A stretch of DNA of 64,000 bases from CAYRFQ01 sp964423615 (GTDB taxonomy: Bacteria; Planctomycetota; Planctomycetia; Gemmatales; Gemmataceae), in NCBI GenBank assembly GCA_964423615.1, contig CAYRFQ010000010.1:104169-168168 (forward strand), in the 5' to 3' direction. The stretch's first letter is position 1; each line of letters begins with the position of its first letter. Below, piece by piece: positions 61,307 through 64,000 of the stretch. The position numbers and the translations under genes were made by a program. The notes under the pieces were generated by a model. That model ran no database searches. It had not been told where the DNA came from and saw nothing but the letters and a program-made list of their open reading frames with translations.

Positions 61307-64000
61307 ATGAGCGAAACAGCACAGCGTCCGTTTCATTTGAATTGCGCACAAATGCGCAGCGGTTTGGACAAGATTGGGATCAAGTCTGGCCGAAAGTTGG
61401 GTGAGAGATTCGCCAAGAAAAGAAGTGAGTTCTTTCGCCTGATTTCCAGCCGGACGGCGGAACAAGTCTTTAGCGATTTGAAAACGAAAGAAGGTGCGTG
61501 GGTCAGTTGGCAGACGTTGGAAGCTCTTGCCAAACTCTTCAAATTGAAACCAATCGATCTTGTGGATCGTTTCCTGGGGACGAAGGAAGAGTGGTTGCTC
61601 CATTTTCCCGATGCGACCGAAGAGATTGAACTGGTCGTTGAGAGCCTCGAACCTGAACTTGACCTCGAACTTGAAGACGACACCACTTCTGAATCCACCC
61701 CATCCGAGCCTTCGTTAGAGCACTGGAAGAATCCGACGATCAAGGAACTGTGCGATGGAATTGCGGCGTTCAACTTTCCGTATGCCCAGTGTTTGGGGAA
61801 CTTCCTGGATGAGTATTTGGGCAGTGAGAACGCTCCGGTTCCGTTTGGTGGGCGGGATGGTGAGTTGGCCGAGTTGAATGCCTGGTTGGAGGATCCGACG
61901 TTGCCGCCGTATCGGTTCTTGGCGGCTCCGGCGGGACAGGGGAAGTCGGCGTTGTTGGTTCGGTGGATGGATGCGGTGGTGAGGGGGCGTGATGATGTTC
62001 GGATTGCTTTCTTTCCAGTGAGTATTCGATTCAAGACGAACCTCCAGGGGACGTTCTTTCCGGCGTTGGCGGCTCGGTTGGCGAAGTTACACGGGGACGA
62101 TCCACCGAATCAGGCCAATGTTTCGGCGGATGTGTGGCGAAACATGGTCGTGGACTATCTTAATCGGGCGTTGCCTGATGGTAAAAAGTTGGTGTTGGTC
62201 ATTGATGGTTTGGATGAGGCGGCGGACTGGGAGTTCGGGGCGGAGTCGTTCCCGAGGAGTTCGGCGAATGGTTTGCGGATTGTGCTTTCGGCTCGTCCGT
62301 TGGCGGGGCATCACGATGCGAATGGTTGGTTGTTGAAGTTGGGTTGGGATCGACCGCATCTGGCGGTTCCGATGAATCTGGTGGGGTTGACTCAGGAGGG
62401 AGTGCGGAAAGTGTTGCTTCGGATGGGATGTCCGCTCGATGAACTGGGCAAACGGGTGGACATCGTGTCGGAGTTGCACCGTTTGAGCGAAGGCGACCCG
62501 CTGTTGGTGAGGTTGTATGTTGATGATCTCTGGCAACGGGGTGAGAGTGCGGTCCGATTGAAGCCTGAAGATTTGAAGACGACGGCTCCGGGGCTTGCGG
62601 GGTATTTCGAGAGGTGGTGGGAAGATCAACGGGTTCTCTGGGGCGAGAAGTTTCCGCTGCGAGAGCGAGCGGTTGTGGCGATTTTCAACCTGTTGGCGTG
62701 TGCGTTTGGTCCGCTCAAACTGGACGAACTGTTGGACCTGCTTCCGGAGAACGTTGAAGTTGATTCCTGGGCGTTGGAAGAAACGGTGCAGCCGCTTCGC
62801 CGGTTTGTTATTGGGGATGGGGCGATTCGGGGGTATACGTTTAGCCACCCCAAGTTGGGCTATCACTTCTACGACAGGTTGCCCTCGCGGGAACGGAAGC
62901 AGATCGAACAGCGGTTCCTTGAATGGGGAAGCTGCACAATCCAGGAACTTAACGAGGGAGATTTAGCTCCCGAAGACGCTTCGGATTATCTCGTTCGCTA
63001 CTACGCGGCCCACCTGGAACGGTCGAAAGCCGACATCACGAGTTGGGCCGAGTTACTAACTAAGGGTTGGATGCAGGCGTGGTTCACATTGGAGGGGAGT
63101 TATTCCGGGTTTCTTAACGATGTTGGACGAGTATGGAGTGTTGCTGGAACTGCTAACGGTCAATCGAACAAGGCGGGAAATAACGCAGAATACCTTGGGT
63201 TGGAAATACGCAGCGCCCTGTGCTTTTCATCGATCGGAACATTGGCCGGACAGATCGAGACTGATTTGCTGATTCAGCTCGTTGAGAACAACGTCTGGAC
63301 GTTCCAACAAGGTGTGTCGTACGCAAGGCAAACTCCTGGACCTCGAGCGAGAGCGGACGCTTTGCTTCGCTTGAGTCAACTCGACATCGGACGCGCACAA
63401 AGACCATTGTTATTGCAAGAGGCGTTGGTGGCGTCTCGGATGATCGCCCCTTCCTCTTCTCGCTCTCTTGCCCTAAGTTCGTTGGCGTCTCGGTTACCGA
63501 AGGAACAAAGACAATTCATTCTGCGCGAAGCATTGGAGGCGGCTCGGACGATCGAGGATTCGTCTTCTCGTTCTCTTATCCTGAGTTCGTTGGCGTCAGA
63601 CTTGCCCCAGGAGTTGATGTCGCAGGCGTTGGAGGCGGCCCGAACGATCGAGCATTCGTATTTTCGCTCCGATGCCCTGAGTTCGTTGGCCCCTCACTTG
63701 CCCGAAGAACAAAGACAGTCGGTTCTGTCCGAAGCGTTGGAGGTGGGCTGGACTAACAAGCTCGAACACTCACACGCCCTTATCTGGTTAGCCCAGTACT
63801 TACACGAGGACCAAAGACAGGCCGTTCTGTCCAAAGTGGTTCGGTCGCTCAAGAGTCCGCATGCTAGCTTCTACGCGTGGAAGTCGTTAGCTCCGCACTT
63901 GCCCCAGGAGTTGCTTCCCGAAGCGTTGGAGGCGGCCCGAACGATCGAGCATTCGGATTCTTGCTCCAGAGCCCTGAGTTCGTTGGCCCCTCACTTGCCC
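61307..64000 (+). CDS. STAND-type NTPase with N-terminal HTH-like region and C-terminal tandem repeats, partial
   Basis: The frame from ATG 61307 stays open to the window end: 898 codons, C-terminus missing. Residues 1-90 look HTH/XRE-like (TLEALAKLFKLKPIDLVDRFLG); inferred. An acidic linker follows. The NTPase core has FGGRDGELAELNAWL near 180, Walker A APAGQGKSAL near 208, Walker B VIDGLDEAADW near 298 and RIVLSARPL, a STAND pattern. From about residue 680, repeats of 32-36 residues appear (ALSSLAPHLPEEQRQ, EALEAARTIEHS). It probably senses a ligand by its repeats. Codons TTG and GCG dominate. Confidence 0.8.
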   Translation, partial: MSETAQRPFHLNCAQMRSGLDKIGIKSGRKLGERFAKKRSEFFRLISSRTAEQVFSDLKTKEGAWVSWQTLEALAKLFKLKPIDLVDRFLGTKEEWLLHFPDATEEIELVVESLEPELDLELEDDTTSESTPSEPSLEHWKNPTIKELCDGIAAFNFPYAQCLGNFLDEYLGSENAPVPFGGRDGELAELNAWLEDPTLPPYRFLAAPAGQGKSALLVRWMDAVVRGRDDVRIAFFPVSIRFKTNLQGTFFPALAARLAKLHGDDPPNQANVSADVWRNMVVDYLNRALPDGKKLVLVIDGLDEAADWEFGAESFPRSSANGLRIVLSARPLAGHHDANGWLLKLGWDRPHLAVPMNLVGLTQEGVRKVLLRMGCPLDELGKRVDIVSELHRLSEGDPLLVRLYVDDLWQRGESAVRLKPEDLKTTAPGLAGYFERWWEDQRVLWGEKFPLRERAVVAIFNLLACAFGPLKLDELLDLLPENVEVDSWALEETVQPLRRFVIGDGAIRGYTFSHPKLGYHFYDRLPSRERKQIEQRFLEWGSCTIQELNEGDLAPEDASDYLVRYYAAHLERSKADITSWAELLTKGWMQAWFTLEGSYSGFLNDVGRVWSVAGTANGQSNKAGNNAEYLGLEIRSALCFSSIGTLAGQIETDLLIQLVENNVWTFQQGVSYARQTPGPRARADALLRLSQLDIGRAQRPLLLQEALVASRMIAPSSSRSLALSSLASRLPKEQRQFILREALEAARTIEDSSSRSLILSSLASDLPQELMSQALEAARTIEHSYFRSDALSSLAPHLPEEQRQSVLSEALEVGWTNKLEHSHALIWLAQYLHEDQRQAVLSKVVRSLKSPHASFYAWKSLAPHLPQELLPEALEAARTIEHSDSCSRALSSLAPHLP

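Noticed and set aside
61333..62034. 233-codon minus-strand frame antisense to the STAND gene
   Set aside because: Ser/Arg-rich shadow of the plus-strand frame with no motif.
1..64000. tRNA, rRNA, CRISPR arrays, transposases, integrases and prophage genes
   Set aside because: I looked for T-loop-like GTTCGA motifs, regularly spaced repeats and transposase or phage motifs and found none that hold up.

Overview
The window is chromosomal DNA from a bacterium of the phylum Planctomycetes (inferred). The evidence is the gene content: DUF1549/DUF1553 and DUF1501 cytochrome-associated pairs, a giant PVC-type CxxCH heme protein, Zn-ribbon plus membrane-helix proteins, an ECF sigma factor overlapping a Ser/Thr kinase, GYF_2 proteins and MoxR/VWA clusters. 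Base composition looks moderate, neither AT- nor GC-extreme. I found no rRNA, tRNA, CRISPR array, transposase or phage structural gene.

Layout. 1-6.1 kb: minus-strand degradation/respiration genes, namely a partial SGNH-hydrolase/dehydrogenase/HEAT/heme protein and a DUF1549/DUF1553 protein that ends in an intrinsic terminator. 6.2-12.9 kb: a minus-strand run yidC - double-VWA gene - mnmE - aguB. 13-23.7 kb: mixed small genes (phosphodiesterase, PilZ, pterin dehydratase, msrB, a divergent EF-Tu, a PP2C phosphatase, secreted and lipoproteins). 24-28.6 kb: amidohydrolase, purEK and ispG. 28.7-34.6 kb: Zn-ribbon/TPR-like protein and a PSCyt1-DUF1549-DUF1553 / DUF1501 pair. 34.7-37.5 kb: VanZ-like gene and a tandem mcsA-mcsA-mcsB arginine-kinase operon. 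37.7-44.3 kb: membrane proteins, a PhoD-like phosphatase, and a MoxR AAA ATPase followed by a large protein of unknown function. 44.6-48 kb: ECF sigma, Ser/Thr kinase and an acidic protein. 48.1-53.4 kb: an operon-like cluster of an LCCL-domain protein, a double-MoxR AAA protein with C-terminal helical repeats, a metallopeptidase-like VWA protein, and two small proteins; a decayed HEAT/WD40-protein fragment sits inside it. 54-57.3 kb: pheA, DAHP synthase and folE. 57.3-61 kb: membrane and Zn-ribbon proteins. 61.3 kb to the end: a STAND-type NTPase with C-terminal tandem repeats, cut by the window edge.

The best candidates for something undescribed are the double-MoxR/VWA-metallopeptidase/LCCL cluster, the second MoxR locus with its unknown partner, and the repeat-rich STAND NTPase. 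Also notable are an EF-Tu paralogue with a rewritten switch I, duplicated McsA adaptors, a MITE-like repeat present twice, and a REP-like inverted pair.

Functionally, shikimate/aromatic synthesis (DAHP synthase, PheA), pterin metabolism (FolE, pterin dehydratase), purine synthesis (PurE, PurK), isoprenoid synthesis (IspG), membrane insertion (YidC) and tRNA modification (MnmE) form the housekeeping background. Signalling and proteostasis modules (McsAB, PP2C, ECF-kinase, MoxR-VWA, STAND) form the variable part. All product calls are from reading translated sequence; no database search was possible.
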